NCBI RefSeq assembly: GCF_014207635.1
Contig: NZ_JACHIE010000019.1
Coordinates: 1-50,903, forward strand
Length of the DNA stretch: 50,903 nucleotides
Direction of reading: 5' to 3'
From: Acetobacter lovaniensis
Lineage (GTDB): Bacteria > Pseudomonadota > Alphaproteobacteria > Acetobacterales > Acetobacteraceae
Each line of letters opens with the position of its first letter. Within the stretch, counting starts at the first letter, position 1. Of the stretch, positions 23,043-34,117 are shown one piece after another. A program made the position numbers and the translations under genes. The notes below the pieces were generated by a model. The model ran no database searches. It saw nothing but the letters and a program-made list of their open reading frames with translations, and was not told the DNA's origin.

Positions 23043-24230
23043 ATGGCGGGCAGCAGGGCAGCAGGCATGAGCGTGCGCAACCCGCAGCAGGGCAACGGAG
23101 TGGGCGGTTCCCCCGCAGCGTTCACTCCCCCCTTGCGGGTGCTGACTGTTCTGCCCCCGCGTGAAAGTTTTGCCCCTGATGAGGCCGGGGCCATAGCTCT
23201 GCTGGTGCACCGCATGGCCGGGGCGGGCGAAGTGGTGGCGGGCAGCTCCCCGGCAACCAGCCCGTATGATGATGTGCCTTTTGCGCCTGTGCCGCCGGTT
23301 CTGTTCCCGTTCAGCCATGCGGGGCGTTACCGGGCGGGCGTGGTGCGGCTGGTCCGCAGGCTGCGCCCCGATCTGGTGGAGGTGCATAACCGCCCGGATC
23401 TGGCGTGGGCCATAAGCCAGCGCTTTCCCTACCTGCCGCTGGTGCTGGTGCTGCACAATGACCCGCGCAGTATGCGCCTGATCAAAACGGCCCGTAAGCG
23501 CATGTTGCTGGCCCGCAGGGTGGCTGTTGTTGTGGTGTCCGAGTGGTTGCGGAACCGTTTTCTGGAGCAGGGCGTGCAGGCGCAGGTTAGCGTGCTGCCC
23601 AATGGGCTGGACCTTGCGGCATTGCCAGCCCCCGCCCCTGTAAGGGACAATCTTGTGCTGTTTGCTGGCCGCGTTGTGGCAGACAAGGGGGTGGATGCCT
23701 TTGTGCAGGCCTGCGCCACCCTGCTGCCCCGCTACCCCACATGGCGGGCGCAGATTATAGGGGCAGACAGGTTTGGCTGTATGTCCCCCCAAACCGAATT
23801 TCTGAGCAGAATACAGGCGCAGGCTCAGGCCGCAGGGGTACAGATGCTAGGCTACCAGCCCCATGCGCAGGTTTTGCAGGCCATGAGCCACGCGGCCATT
23901 GTGGCCGTGCCCAGCCGGTGGGCCGAACCTTTTGGCATGGCCGCACTGGAGGCCATGGGCTGTGGGGCTGCGTTGGTGACATCACGCAAAGGGGGGCTGC
24001 CCGATGTAGCCGGGCAGGCAGCACTTTACGCTAACCCCGATGACCTGCCCTCCGTGGTGGAAGCGCTTGACCGCCTGATGTCCGATACCGAACTGCGCAG
24101 CCGCATGGGGCAGGCCGGGCGTGTGCGGGCACAGATGTTTGATAGTGCAGTGCTCCGCACCAGACGCCACAACCTGCATGCAAGGCTTGCGCAGGTCTGG
24201 CCCGATACAGGAGCACTCGGGCAGCTTTAA
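23043..24230 (+). CDS. Glycosyltransferase family 4
   Basis: About 395 aa from ATG 23043; ATG 23067 is an alternative. GT-B fold: the first domain has LRVLTVLPPRESFAPDEAG, where an acceptor-binding Gly loop is expected, and DLVEVHNRPDLAW. The second has VSVLPNGLDLAAL, VLFAGRVVADKGVDAFV and the E-x7-E signature EPFGMAALEAMGCGAALV. It transfers a sugar from a nucleotide donor, probably to a cell-envelope glycan. The acceptor is unknown. It follows the GST gene closely. Confidence 0.88.
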   Translation: MAGSRAAGMSVRNPQQGNGVGGSPAAFTPPLRVLTVLPPRESFAPDEAGAIALLVHRMAGAGEVVAGSSPATSPYDDVPFAPVPPVLFPFSHAGRYRAGVVRLVRRLRPDLVEVHNRPDLAWAISQRFPYLPLVLVLHNDPRSMRLIKTARKRMLLARRVAVVVVSEWLRNRFLEQGVQAQVSVLPNGLDLAALPAPAPVRDNLVLFAGRVVADKGVDAFVQACATLLPRYPTWRAQIIGADRFGCMSPQTEFLSRIQAQAQAAGVQMLGYQPHAQVLQAMSHAAIVAVPSRWAEPFGMAALEAMGCGAALVTSRKGGLPDVAGQAALYANPDDLPSVVEALDRLMSDTELRSRMGQAGRVRAQMFDSAVLRTRRHNLHARLAQVWPDTGALGQL

Positions 24231-24257
24231 GGGGCGGTGTGCCGTGGAGTGGGTTTT

Positions 24258-24923
24258 TCAGCCCTGTTCGGTTGCGCGCCAGCCGCAGGCGTGCAGGGCG
24301 GGGCGCATGCCCGCGCGTGGGGGTGCGGTTACGGTAACACCGTTATCAATGGGCAGGTACAAGCTTCTGGCCAGCAGGTGCAGCCCGGCCGCGTGGGGCT
24401 TGCCGTAAAGCGCGTCCCCCACAATGGGCCAGCCCATGGCGGCACAATGGACACGGGCCTGATGGGTGCGCCCTGTTTCCAGCTCCAGTTCCAGCCAGCT
24501 TGTCTGCCCGTCCCGGCCCAGAACCCGCCATGTGGTGGCCGCAGGAGCCCCCTTGTCCGCTACCTGCACGGACCAGCCCGCTCTGGTGCTGGTTTTGAGC
24601 AGTGGCAGGTTAATCCGCCCGGTGGGTGCCTGTGGTCCACCATCCACCACAGCCCAGTAGGTTTTGCGTGCGGTTTTGTTTGCAAAGGCTTCCTGCATGG
24701 CCAGTAGGGGCTGTTTGCGCAGGGCTATGGCAAGGCAGCCCGATGTATCCGCATCCAGCCGGTGGGCAAGCCACGGGCCATCCTTGCGGCGGGAAAGCTG
24801 GGGAAACCAGTCCTCCACACAGGCACCCCCACCGGGGCCGGTGTGCACGGGCAGGCCCGCGGGCTTGTCAAGAATAACCACATGGCTGCTCTGGTAGAGC
24901 AGGGGGGGCAGGGGGGCAGGCAT
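24258..24923 (-). CDS. RluA-family pseudouridine synthase
   Basis: A 221-aa product without an S4 domain. The catalytic motif is AHRLDADTSG with D57; other family blocks are VVILDKPAGLPVH at the front, GRTHQARVHCAAMGWPIVGD and LHLLARSLYLP. It converts specific uridines to pseudouridine in rRNA or tRNA; which site cannot be told from sequence alone. It lies 8 bases after ftsK on the same strand and converges on the glycosyltransferase gene. Confidence 0.9.
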   Translation of the reverse strand: MPAPLPPLLYQSSHVVILDKPAGLPVHTGPGGGACVEDWFPQLSRRKDGPWLAHRLDADTSGCLAIALRKQPLLAMQEAFANKTARKTYWAVVDGGPQAPTGRINLPLLKTSTRAGWSVQVADKGAPAATTWRVLGRDGQTSWLELELETGRTHQARVHCAAMGWPIVGDALYGKPHAAGLHLLARSLYLPIDNGVTVTAPPRAGMRPALHACGWRATEQG

Positions 24924-24931
24924 ACGGGGTT

Positions 24932-27616
24932 TTAGTCTTCTTCGCGGTTGGAGCCGATCAGCACCTTGCGGCGGCCGACATTGTCTGCCCGGCTGATAAT
25001 TCCTTCCTTTTCCATCTGCTCAATCAGCTTGGCCGCGCGGTTGTAGCCAATGGACAGGTGGCGCTGGATGAAGGAGGTGGATGCCTTGCCCTCACGTGTG
25101 ACAATGCTTACCGCCTCGCTGTACATGTCGGCTTCGGCGTTTTCGTTCCCGCTGGCACGGCTGCCAGCGCTGGAGGAGGAACCTTCCTCCATGGGTTCGG
25201 CCAGAACGTCCTCATCATAAATGGGCTCGCCCTGTTCCTTGAGGAAGTTGACAACCTGCTCCACTTCGCTGTCGGCCACAAACGGGCCGTGTACGCGGGT
25301 AATGCGCCCGCCACCCTGCATGAACAGCATGTCCCCCTGCCCCAGAAGCTGCTCGGCCCCCTGCTCGCCCAGAATGGTGCGGCTGTCGAACTTGCTGATC
25401 ACCTGAAACGAAATACGGGTGGGGAAGTTGGCCTTGATGGTGCCGGTAATCACATCCACCGAAGGGCGCTGCGTTGCCATGATGACATGAATCCCCGCCG
25501 CGCGCGCCTTCTGGGCCAGACGTTGCACGCAGGCGTCAATTTCCTTGCCTGCGGTCATCATCAGGTCGGCCATTTCGTCAATAATGACCACAATATAGGG
25601 CATGGGGTCCAGAGCGACGGACTGTTCCTCAAACACCGGGTTGCCGGTTTCGGGGTCAAAGCCGGTCTGTACGCGGCGGACCACCACCTCCCCGTCTGCC
25701 CGGGCTTCCGCCGCACGGGCGTTGTAGCCTGCAATGTTGCGCACCTGCAGGTGGGCCATGGTGCGGTAGCGGCGGTCCATTTCCCGCACAACCCATTTGA
25801 GCGCGTTAACCGCCTTGGGGGGCTCGGTCACAACCGGGGTGAGCAGGTGGGGGATGCCATCGTAAATGGAGAGTTCGAGCACCTTGGGGTCAATCATGAT
25901 CAACCTGCATTCATCGGGCGAATGCCGGTAGAGCAGGGAGAGGATCATGGCGTTCACGCCAACCGATTTGCCCGAGCCGGTGGTGCCCGCCACCAGCAGG
26001 TGGGGCATGCGCGCAAGGTCGGAGAACATGGGTTCGCCCGCAATATCCTTGCCCAGTGCCAGAGGGAGCTGGCCGGTATCTTCCCGCCATGTGGGCTGGT
26101 TGAGCAGTTCGGACAGGTAAACCGTCTCACGCGTCTGGTTGGGAACTTCAATCCCCATCACGTTGCGGCCCGGCACGGTGGCAATGCGTACGCTCAGCAC
26201 GGATAGCGAGCGCGCCACATCGTCCGCCAGCCCGATAATGCGCGCCGAGCGGATACCCGGTGCGGGTTCAAGCTCATAAAGTGTTACCACGGGGCCAGCA
26301 CTCATGCCCACAATGCGGCCCTGCACGCCATAATCGGCCAGAACCTGCTCCAGCATACGGGCGGTGGCGTTGAGCAGCTCGGGCGAGGGGCCGGTATGGG
26401 CGTTGCTGGGGGCCGCGCGCAGCAGGCTCATGGGGGGGAGTTCCCATCCGCCCTTGCGGGTGGGGGTGCTGCGTTCGGGGGTGGCGTGCGTGCTCTCGGG
26501 CTGGCTGGCACCGGAGAACAGGCGGCCCAGCAACCCGCTTTTGGCGGGTTTTTCCGGCGTGGGATGCTGTGTCGTGGCGGTGGGCAGGGTAAAGGCTGTG
26601 TCGGCCTTTGTGGCGGGCTGCGGGGTTATGGTCGTTGCCCGTGCAGGGCTGCCCGGTGGTGCATCCAGCGGTGCGGGTGTCAGGGTATGCATGCTGCGCT
26701 GGCTGTTTTCCTGCGCACCGTGCAGTACCAGTGCCGTGCCTGTGGCATGGTGGGTGGCGGGCTGATGAGCGGTATAGGGGGCAAGGTCGTGCTCGTCCTC
26801 CTCATCATCAAACAGGGGGCCGGAGGGCAGGGTGCTGCCATAAAACGCGTCCGCCGCAGGCTGGGCGGACTGTGCGGTGTAGGCACCGGGCTGTACGCTG
26901 GCTGCCGGGGGGGCGGAGTGTGGTTTGTGGCTGGCATAGTAGCGCACGAACCGCCTGCCCAGTCTGCCCGGCAGGCACACGACAAATGCAAATGCCCGCC
27001 AGATGGCATACCATTCATGACGCCGCAGGCCGGTGCCAAGGGCAAGCAGAAGCCCCGCAAGCAGTCCGCCCAGCAGCCAGACAACCATTCCTCCCGCAGG
27101 CCCTATGGCGGCCATGCCCGCGGCAATGGAGGTCTGGGCTATGGAATGCCCAACACCCCCGCCAATACCCGCCTGTGTAGGCCATTCCACGCCGGGCAGG
27201 GCGGTAAACAGCAGTGGAATGGCGGCAAGGAGTGCCCCGCTTACGGGGAGCAGGCATAAAATGGCTGCCACCCGCATGCCAAACACCATCCATGTTTCGT
27301 GCCCGAGCAGGCGGTGGCTCATGAAGCGCCACCCCCATGCCAGCAGAATAAGCACCGGCACCGTGGCCCCCAGTCCGATTCCCTGCAACAGCGTATCGGC
27401 GACAAATGCGCCAGTCATGCCCAGCAGGTTGGTAGGGGGCTGGTTGGTGGCGGTGTTAAAGGAGGGGTCGGTCGGGTTGTAGGTCAGCAGGGCGGCCAGC
27501 AGGGCACAGGCCAGAATGCAGAGCGCAACGCCGCCGCTTTCTTCCATGCGCAGGCGCAGGGTACTTTTGTGGAGAGCGGGGGATCTGGTGGTATTTAAAG
27601 GGCTTATGCGCGCCAA
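24932..27616 (-). CDS. ftsK: DNA translocase FtsK
   Basis: An 894-aa product. Four N-terminal membrane spans lie within about residues 25-200. A linker rich in Pro, Ala, Thr and His follows (about 230-400). The motor has Walker [12 protein letters not shown] near 547 and Walker [11 protein letters not shown] near 675. The C-terminal gamma domain is a winged helix ([20 protein letters not shown]) that reads polar KOPS-like sequences. FtsK acts at the division septum and pumps DNA to resolve chromosome dimers with XerCD. Length and layout are normal for alphaproteobacteria. Confidence 0.96.
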   Translation of the reverse strand: MARISPLNTTRSPALHKSTLRLRMEESGGVALCILACALLAALLTYNPTDPSFNTATNQPPTNLLGMTGAFVADTLLQGIGLGATVPVLILLAWGWRFMSHRLLGHETWMVFGMRVAAILCLLPVSGALLAAIPLLFTALPGVEWPTQAGIGGGVGHSIAQTSIAAGMAAIGPAGGMVVWLLGGLLAGLLLALGTGLRRHEWYAIWRAFAFVVCLPGRLGRRFVRYYASHKPHSAPPAASVQPGAYTAQSAQPAADAFYGSTLPSGPLFDDEEDEHDLAPYTAHQPATHHATGTALVLHGAQENSQRSMHTLTPAPLDAPPGSPARATTITPQPATKADTAFTLPTATTQHPTPEKPAKSGLLGRLFSGASQPESTHATPERSTPTRKGGWELPPMSLLRAAPSNAHTGPSPELLNATARMLEQVLADYGVQGRIVGMSAGPVVTLYELEPAPGIRSARIIGLADDVARSLSVLSVRIATVPGRNVMGIEVPNQTRETVYLSELLNQPTWREDTGQLPLALGKDIAGEPMFSDLARMPHLLVAGTTGSGKSVGVNAMILSLLYRHSPDECRLIMIDPKVLELSIYDGIPHLLTPVVTEPPKAVNALKWVVREMDRRYRTMAHLQVRNIAGYNARAAEARADGEVVVRRVQTGFDPETGNPVFEEQSVALDPMPYIVVIIDEMADLMMTAGKEIDACVQRLAQKARAAGIHVIMATQRPSVDVITGTIKANFPTRISFQVISKFDSRTILGEQGAEQLLGQGDMLFMQGGGRITRVHGPFVADSEVEQVVNFLKEQGEPIYDEDVLAEPMEEGSSSSAGSRASGNENAEADMYSEAVSIVTREGKASTSFIQRHLSIGYNRAAKLIEQMEKEGIISRADNVGRRKVLIGSNREED

Positions 27617-28084
27617 GGGTGCCGGTCCTGACTCCAGAGGCCGCGCCTGCTCCCTGCCATGGGCAGGAATCGTGCGCGCGGGTGGTTGTAAAGGGTGACT
27701 GCTTTCTTCTTAGCAGTCCTGCCGCGTATTGCGAACCGCATCCTTTGCACAAGATTGCGGCCAGAGCCGGGCGGTGTTGAACCCATGTCAAAGAGGTGCG
27801 TCCAGAGCCGGGAGCATGGCCCCCCGGCGTGGCGGGCGTGGGCGTAAGGGGCGTGTCGGCTTGTTCAGCGGAGGGGGATCAACAATATTAGGCCAGTATA
27901 TGCGCATTGTGCGGACAAGTCTGGGACTTTGCGCGTTTGCCTGTGTGGCGTGTATGCCGCATGGGGTCAGGCAGTCTGGGGCAGGACTGCGGTGGTTCGG
28001 GTAAGGGATTGTCGCGGGCACAGCCCCGATACAATGGCGGGTATCTGCTGTTGGTCATCTTCCGCACCGGGGTGTGCCGTGTGA
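27617..28084. other. Gene-free region between divergent ftsK and PLP-fold genes
   Basis: No convincing gene is visible. It should hold both promoters. A small perfect stem, GACTGCT/AGCAGTC (27697-27718, 8-base loop), is the only structure seen. No repeat array or RNA gene is evident. Confidence 0.4.
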
Positions 28085-30265
28085 ATGGATGCAAGTAATT
28101 TGGCCAGTGTTTTGCAGTCTATGCAGTCCTCTCCTTTCCTGCGGCATATGCTGGCACCCTGCTTTGTTCTGCAAAAACCCGGTTCCGAATGGCCTGTCCG
28201 TGTTCAGCCCGATGGGAGCATTGCCTGTTCCGCCGACCCGCTTGAGCCCGCTCAGGCATGGTTTTACGCCCGGTTTGCGCTGGAACTGTCCGCCCTTGTG
28301 CGTGCCTGTTGCCCGCCTGCGGGGGCAGGCATGGCGGAGGGGGCAGATGGGCAACGCATGGCGCGTCTGCTGCTGGCTGCGGCAAGGGTTACGGCCTGTG
28401 CCTGGCAGACGGGGCCATTCTGCCCCTCCGGTGGGTCCATGCCCATGCCGTGTGCATGGGGGCATGGTCTGGCGGGAACCACAGTGCCCGATACCGCCCG
28501 GCTTGCCCGGTGCCTTATGGAACTGGCTTTTTTTGTAGCTTCCACCTTGCGCCCGCATGGGGTGGATGTGCCCGCCCTGCAGGCATGGGCCTGTACTGCA
28601 TGGCCGGTGTTGCAACCTGCGGAATGGCTGGTTGTAAGCGGAGGGGACGAACGGCTGGACCCCGGCGCGCAAACCGGCCTTAACCGGTATGGGTGCCAGC
28701 CTCTCCCCCGGTACGGGGAGCTGGATTTTTCCTCCTCCACCGCATCCACCCCCACACTGCCCGCGGCGCGGGCCATGCATCAGGCGGCTATCCGGCTGAT
28801 CCGCCTTGCGGTGGAGGGGCAGGGGGCCGGGGCCGTTGTGGAGGAAACCAAGACTTTTCTGGCAGGGTTTTACCATCTGGATGGAGCTGGGCGTGTTGTG
28901 CTCGCCCCATCGGGGACCGACTGCGCTCTGGCCGCCACGGCAGTCATGGAGTTGCTGAACACACCGCTGACAACCATCGTGCCCGGTGCGGAAGAAACCG
29001 GGAGCGGCGTGCCGCTGGCGACCTGTGGCCGCCATTTTGCCTATCGCACCGCGCGGGGGCAGGCAGTGCAGAAAGGCATGCCCATAGACGGGTTTATGCG
29101 GGACGCGGAATATGTTGCCTTGGAACTGCGTGGCAGCAACGCGGAGCGTGTGCCCGATAACGACCTGTTTGCCGCCTGCCAGCAGCAAGTGGCCCGCGCG
29201 GTTGGGGCGGGGCGGCGTGTGCTGCTTTACATGCTGCATGTTTCCAAAACCGGGCAGCTTGTGTTGCCCGCCAGCAGGGTGCGCGCCCTGTGTGCGCAAT
29301 ACCCCGGTCAGGTGGATGTGCTGGTGGATGCCTGTCAGGCCCGCCTGCGGCCAGAGCTTGTGCGCCAGTACGTGGCGTGGGGCTGGGCGGTTATGGTTAC
29401 GGGGTCCAAGTTCTTTACCGGGCCACCGTTTAGTGGCGCGCTGTTTCTGCCCGATAGCTGGCTGGCCCGCCTGCACGGCACAGCCTGCCTGCCTGCTGGC
29501 CTTGCGGCATATGCCTCGCGGGCTGAATGGCCGGACCTGCCTGCCTGCCGCATCCTGCCTGCGGGCCTGAACGCGGGCCTGTTCGTGCGCTGGAGTGGAG
29601 CACGGGCCGAAATGGAGGCATTTGCCGCCGTGCCGGATGCGCAAAAGACCGAGCGGTTGCAGCAGTTCATGCAGGGGGCCACAGCCGCGCTGCGTGCCTG
29701 CCCGTTTGTACGCCTGCTGCCCTCGGTGGCGTTGTCCACCCAGCCGGAGGCAGACGCGTGGGACAGCCAGCCGGGCATTTTTGCCTTTACCGTCCTGCAC
29801 GACGGCTGTGCGCTGGATTTTGCACAGGCCAGACTGGTGCATGGCTGGCTGCTGGCTGATCTGACCTCCTCCCTGCCCATGGACCTGCGGGGGGAGGAAC
29901 GTGCTCTTGCGGCCCTGCCCTGCCATGTGGGGCAACCGGTTGCCCTGACCTCGGCGCAGGGTGTTGAGGCAGGTATGGGCGCGCTTCGTGTTTCGGCCTC
30001 TGCGCGGCATATTTCGGGCACGGGAGGGGGCTATGCGGCTGCCCTCGCAGTGGCAAAAGGGGCATCCACGGCAGACCACCCCGTAGTGTGGATGCTGGCC
30101 AAGCTGGGCCTGATCCTGCGTTACTGGGCGGACCTTGCCCATGCACAGCCACCGTGTCACCCGCATGCGGCCCGTGCCAGCCTGCCCGGTGGCGGGTGTA
30201 TGTCCGGGCAGGCCCCTGCTCTGGGCAGGCCGGGCATTTCTGCTCTTGCGCTCGGGCAAAGCTGA
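28085..30265 (+). CDS. Unusual PLP-dependent transferase-like protein, 726 aa
   Basis: The middle (about 270-480) has a fold-type I layout: LAPSGTDCALAA for phosphate binding, VDVLVDACQARL with the Asp expected to contact the PLP nitrogen, and MVTGSKFFTGPPFSGALF, where K441 or nearby is the probable Schiff-base lysine. About 200 residues before it and 200 after it are unfamiliar, and the end is Pro/Gly/Ala-rich. Known fold-type I enzymes are mostly 350-450 aa. The reaction is unknown. The histidine phosphatase gene starts 15 bases later, so the two may belong to one pathway. Confidence 0.75.
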   Translation: MDASNLASVLQSMQSSPFLRHMLAPCFVLQKPGSEWPVRVQPDGSIACSADPLEPAQAWFYARFALELSALVRACCPPAGAGMAEGADGQRMARLLLAAARVTACAWQTGPFCPSGGSMPMPCAWGHGLAGTTVPDTARLARCLMELAFFVASTLRPHGVDVPALQAWACTAWPVLQPAEWLVVSGGDERLDPGAQTGLNRYGCQPLPRYGELDFSSSTASTPTLPAARAMHQAAIRLIRLAVEGQGAGAVVEETKTFLAGFYHLDGAGRVVLAPSGTDCALAATAVMELLNTPLTTIVPGAEETGSGVPLATCGRHFAYRTARGQAVQKGMPIDGFMRDAEYVALELRGSNAERVPDNDLFAACQQQVARAVGAGRRVLLYMLHVSKTGQLVLPASRVRALCAQYPGQVDVLVDACQARLRPELVRQYVAWGWAVMVTGSKFFTGPPFSGALFLPDSWLARLHGTACLPAGLAAYASRAEWPDLPACRILPAGLNAGLFVRWSGARAEMEAFAAVPDAQKTERLQQFMQGATAALRACPFVRLLPSVALSTQPEADAWDSQPGIFAFTVLHDGCALDFAQARLVHGWLLADLTSSLPMDLRGEERALAALPCHVGQPVALTSAQGVEAGMGALRVSASARHISGTGGGYAAALAVAKGASTADHPVVWMLAKLGLILRYWADLAHAQPPCHPHAARASLPGGGCMSGQAPALGRPGISALALGQS

Positions 30266-30280
30266 TTCCACAACAGAGGC

Positions 30281-30976
30281 ATGAGCGAACACATGATTGC
30301 CGAAAAAGCCTCATCCTCTTCTCAGGACCATTTTCTGGATGGGCCTGAACTTCCAACCGGTATTACCCGCTTCTGGCTGATCCGCCATGCTCTGGTGGAA
30401 GAAAACGCCCGTATGCGCATGTATGGCAGCATGGACGTGCCGCTCTGTCCCGACAGCCTGATTGCCCAGAAGCCCATGTACCGCGCGCTGGCCCAGCGTC
30501 TGCCGCAGGATGCTCAGTGGTTCATAAGTCCGCTCTCTCGCACACGGCGTACCGCACAGGCGATTGAGGAGGCCGGGTACGGCCCCCGCCCGCTCACTGT
30601 GGAGCCGGACCTGATCGAGCAGAATCTGGGCACATGGCAGGGGCTGGAATATCACGTCCTGCCTGCGCACCTGACTCTGCCCCCCCACCCCTTCTGGCCT
30701 GTTGCCGCCAGTGACTGCCCCCCGGAAGGGGAGAGTGTGATTGAGGTATGCAGCCGTGTTGGTCGCCTGCTGGACCGGCTGGCCAGAACACATGCAGGGC
30801 GCAACATTGTGGCCGTGGCCCATGGTGGGGTTATTCGTGCGGCTCTGGCGCATGCGCTGCGCATACATGCCGAAACCGCGTTGCATTTTTCGGTCCAGAA
30901 CCTCTCCCTGACCATTCTGGAGCGGCTGGATACGGGCTGGCGGGTGGTTACGGTAAACGAGTTGCCGGGTATCTGA
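30281..30976 (+). CDS. Histidine phosphatase family protein
   Basis: About 231 aa; MIAEK at 30293 is a possible alternative start. The phosphoglycerate mutase-like fold shows LIRHALVEEN (RHA instead of RHG at the catalytic His), ISPLSRTRRTAQAIEEAGY, EQNLGTWQG and the second His in VAVAHGGVIRAAL. The Glu and length resemble CobC/alpha-ribazole phosphatase-like members, but the substrate cannot be set. It lies immediately after the PLP-fold gene. Confidence 0.85.
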   Translation: MSEHMIAEKASSSSQDHFLDGPELPTGITRFWLIRHALVEENARMRMYGSMDVPLCPDSLIAQKPMYRALAQRLPQDAQWFISPLSRTRRTAQAIEEAGYGPRPLTVEPDLIEQNLGTWQGLEYHVLPAHLTLPPHPFWPVAASDCPPEGESVIEVCSRVGRLLDRLARTHAGRNIVAVAHGGVIRAALAHALRIHAETALHFSVQNLSLTILERLDTGWRVVTVNELPGI

Positions 30977-31073
30977 ACACCGCGGTTTCTGGCATTCAGG
31001 TCAAACAGGTGGCTGGCCGTGCGGGCAGCCGTTATTCCCAGACGGATATTTCCCAGACGGAGGGCTTTGGTCC

Positions 31074-32531
31074 ATGTCTTTCTCTCCCTCACACGCCGGG
31101 GCGCTGGCCGCCACAGACCAGTTGTTTTTTGCTCAGGAGCAGGCCCAGCTTAGCCGGGATGATGCCGAAAAGCTGACCCGCACGGCGCTGGACGGCATGG
31201 ACGATGGCGAACTGTTCCTTGAATACCGTGAGAGCGAATCCATAGCACTGGATGACGGGGTTATCCGCTCCGCCTCCTTCAACACCAGCACGGGCTTTGG
31301 CCTGCGCGCGGTGCTGGGGGAAGAGACAGGCTTTGCCCATTCGGATGAGATGAGCCGCTCCTCCCTGTTGCGTGCGGCCGGTGCTGTGGGTGTGGTGCGC
31401 GCGGGCCGCTCGGGGGTTATGGCCCCCCCACCACGCCCCACCAACCAGCGGCTCTACACGGATGCCAACCCGTTGGGAGATACGGATTTTGCCGCCCGGT
31501 CCGGTCTGCTTTCCAGTATTGATGCCTACGCACGGGGCAAGGACCGGCGCGTGGTGCAGGTTATGGCCTCGCTCTCGGGCGAGTGGCAGGCCGTGCAGAT
31601 CATCCGTGCCGATGGCGCGCGCGTGGCCGACCTGCGGCCACTGGTGCGGCTGAATGTGTCGGTTGTGGTGGAGCATGATGGCAAGCGCGAGAGCGGGAGC
31701 CACGGCCTTGGCGGGCGTTACGAGATTAACCGCCTGCTGAATGAGGAAACATGGCAGGGTGCGGTGGACGAGGCCCTGCGTCAGGCGCTGGTGGCGCTGG
31801 AGGCACAGGCCGCCCCGGCAGGGGAAATGGAAGTGGTGCTGGGTGCTGGCTGGCCCGGTATTCTGCTGCACGAAGCCGTAGGTCACGGGCTGGAGGGGGA
31901 CTTCAACCGCAAGGGAACATCTGTTTTTGCCGGGCGTATTGGCACACGCGTGGCCTCCCCCGGTGTGACGGTCATAGATGACGGCTCCATGCCAGACCGC
32001 CGTGGCAGCCTGACCATAGATGATGAAGGCACGCCTACAGGCCGCACGGTGCTGATTGAGGATGGTATTCTCAAAGGCTATTTGCAGGACCGGCTGAACG
32101 CACGGCTCATGGGGGTTGCCCCTACGGGGAATGGCCGCCGCCAGTCCTATGCGCATATGCCCCTGCCACGCATGACCAACACCATTATGCTCGAAGGCAA
32201 CGCGACCACGGAGGAGATGATCCGCTCGGTCAAGCGTGGGCTGTACGCCGTGCATTTTGGTGGCGGGCAGGTGGATATTACGTCGGGCAAGTTCGTGTTT
32301 GCTGCCTCCGAAGCGTATCTGATCGAAAACGGGCGCGTTACGGCTCCGGTCAAGGGTGCAACGCTCATTGGCAGCGGGGCAGAGGCCATGACCCAGGTTT
32401 CCATGATCGGGGGTAATCTGGAACTGGACCCCGGCATTGGCACCTGCGGCAAGGCCGGGCAGGGCGTGCCGGTGGGTGTTGGGCAACCCACCCTTAAAAT
32501 GACCGGGCTGACCGTGGGCGGCACGGCGTAA
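31074..32531 (+). CDS. tldD: Metalloprotease TldD
   Basis: A 485-aa product with GGAGGG ahead of the ATG. TldD pairs with TldE/PmbA to form a cytoplasmic zinc protease that trims unfolded or modified peptides. The metal-binding motif is ILLHEAVGHGLEGDF near residue 265, followed by GTSVFAGRIGTRVASPGV, DDEGTPTGRTVLIEDGIL and a conserved end GQPTLKMTGLTVGG. Its tldE partner is not in the window. The gene stands alone between the phosphatase gene and tyrS. Confidence 0.95.
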   Translation: MSFSPSHAGALAATDQLFFAQEQAQLSRDDAEKLTRTALDGMDDGELFLEYRESESIALDDGVIRSASFNTSTGFGLRAVLGEETGFAHSDEMSRSSLLRAAGAVGVVRAGRSGVMAPPPRPTNQRLYTDANPLGDTDFAARSGLLSSIDAYARGKDRRVVQVMASLSGEWQAVQIIRADGARVADLRPLVRLNVSVVVEHDGKRESGSHGLGGRYEINRLLNEETWQGAVDEALRQALVALEAQAAPAGEMEVVLGAGWPGILLHEAVGHGLEGDFNRKGTSVFAGRIGTRVASPGVTVIDDGSMPDRRGSLTIDDEGTPTGRTVLIEDGILKGYLQDRLNARLMGVAPTGNGRRQSYAHMPLPRMTNTIMLEGNATTEEMIRSVKRGLYAVHFGGGQVDITSGKFVFAASEAYLIENGRVTAPVKGATLIGSGAEAMTQVSMIGGNLELDPGIGTCGKAGQGVPVGVGQPTLKMTGLTVGGTA

Positions 32532-32649
32532 GGGCTGCTCCGTTGGTTATGGCCTGCGGTGGGCTGTTCCTGTTGCGCGCGCTCTCATGCTAGAGCGTGT
32601 GCCTTGGGTTCTGCCTGCCTGATGCGGGCCGAAGGATAGGGACAGGAAA

Positions 32650-33912
32650 ATGGTCGAGAGCGGATTTCGGAGTTCTTTCATGCGCGAGGCCGCAGCACGC
32701 GGTTTCATTTTCCAGTGCACGGATGCGCAGGCACTGGACGCACTTATGGAACGGGAGTCCATCTCGGCTTATATCGGCTTTGACCCCACGGCAGACAGCC
32801 TGCATGTGGGCGGGCTGATCCAGATTATGATGCTGCGCCTGCTGCAAAAGCATGGCCATCGCCCCATCGCCCTTGTGGGCGGCGGCACTGCCCGTATTGG
32901 TGATCCTTCCTTCAGGGAGGAGGCGCGGCGGCTGATGACGGATGACATCATCCAGACCAACCTTGCCGGAATAGAAGGGTGTCTGCGCCAGTTCCTGACC
33001 TTTGGCACGGGCCCCGCGGATGCCCTGCTGGTCAATAATGCCGACTGGCTGGACAGGCTGGCCTATATTGACCTGCTGCGCGATGTGGGGGTGCATTTTT
33101 CCATTAACCGTATGCTGGCCTTCGACTCTGTCAAGAATCGTCTGGAACGGGAGCAGGGGCTGACTTTTCTGGAGTTTAACTACTCGATTCTCCAGTCCTA
33201 TGACTTCCGCGAACTCAGCCGCAAATACGGGCTGGTGCTGCAACTTGGCGGCTCCGACCAGTGGGGCAACATTATCTCTGGCGTGGAACTGGTGCGCAGG
33301 ACGGATCAGAAATCCGTCATGGGGCTGACCACTCCGCTGCTCACCACTTCCTCCGGCGCAAAAATGGGCAAAACGGCCAGTGGGGCCGTGTGGCTGTCCG
33401 AAAAACGTCTGCCGGTATTTGATTACTGGCAGTTCTGGCGCAACACCGAGGATGCTGATGTCGGGCGCTTCCTGCGTCTGTTCACGGACCTGCCGCTTGA
33501 AGAATGCGCACGGCTGGAGAGCCTGCCGGGCGCGCAGATTAACGAAGCCAAAAAGGTGCTGGCGACCGAAGCCACGGCCCTGTGCCACGGGCGCGAGGCC
33601 GCTCTGGCCGCAGCCGAAGCTGCCCGCCAGACCTTTGAGGAAGGCACGCTGACCGCCGCCGACCTGCCCGTGCATGAAGTGACCCAGCCTGACCTTGCCG
33701 CAGGGATTCCCGTTTTCCGCCTGCTGGTGGAGGCAGGGCTTGCCAAAACCAATGGCGAGGCCCGGCGTTTGGTACGGGGTGGTGGGGCGCGCCTCAACAA
33801 TGCCGTGATAGCGGATGAAAATCGCCTGATTGTGGAGCACGATAGCGTAGATGGCGCCATCAGGCTTTCCGCTGGCAAAAAACATCATGTGCTGGTGAAG
33901 GTTGGAGCCTGA
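32650..33912 (+). CDS. tyrS: Tyrosyl-tRNA synthetase
   Basis: A 420-aa product, the usual length. The class I signatures are [15 protein letters not shown] (HIGH-type) and KMGKT (KMSKS-type); tyrosine-binding blocks include [13 protein letters not shown] and GGSDQWGNI. The C-terminal S4-like RNA-binding domain has [18 protein letters not shown]. It charges tRNA-Tyr. The upstream gap shows no T-box or other leader. Confidence 0.97.
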   Translation: MVESGFRSSFMREAAARGFIFQCTDAQALDALMERESISAYIGFDPTADSLHVGGLIQIMMLRLLQKHGHRPIALVGGGTARIGDPSFREEARRLMTDDIIQTNLAGIEGCLRQFLTFGTGPADALLVNNADWLDRLAYIDLLRDVGVHFSINRMLAFDSVKNRLEREQGLTFLEFNYSILQSYDFRELSRKYGLVLQLGGSDQWGNIISGVELVRRTDQKSVMGLTTPLLTTSSGAKMGKTASGAVWLSEKRLPVFDYWQFWRNTEDADVGRFLRLFTDLPLEECARLESLPGAQINEAKKVLATEATALCHGREAALAAAEAARQTFEEGTLTAADLPVHEVTQPDLAAGIPVFRLLVEAGLAKTNGEARRLVRGGGARLNNAVIADENRLIVEHDSVDGAIRLSAGKKHHVLVKVGA

Positions 33913-34081
33913 ACATCAGGCCATCAGGCAGGTCAGGCGGTTTAAGTGGCGTCCTGTATGCGCACTGGCTGGGTTGGGGTCTTTAACCTTTTGAAGAACG
34001 CGTTTACCCGGCGGTGGGGGTAGCCTTAAGAAGGGCTCCCCGACGGACCGGCTTCAGGCTTTGCCTGTCTCGGGTGTGTTT

Positions 34082-34117
34082 GCAAAAGGCTCCGCTGCAA
34101 TGCGGGGCCTTTTTTGC
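34082..34117 (+). terminator. Rho-independent terminator downstream of tyrS
   Basis: GCAAAAGGCTCCGC pairs with GCGGGGCCTTTTTTGC with small mismatches around TGCAAT. The T-run is part of the second arm. The rest of the gap 33913-34225 holds nothing else recognisable. Confidence 0.7.

Noticed and set aside
25058..26206. Open plus-strand frame opposite ftsK
   Set aside because: It mirrors the FtsK motor domain; no start signal or domain of its own.
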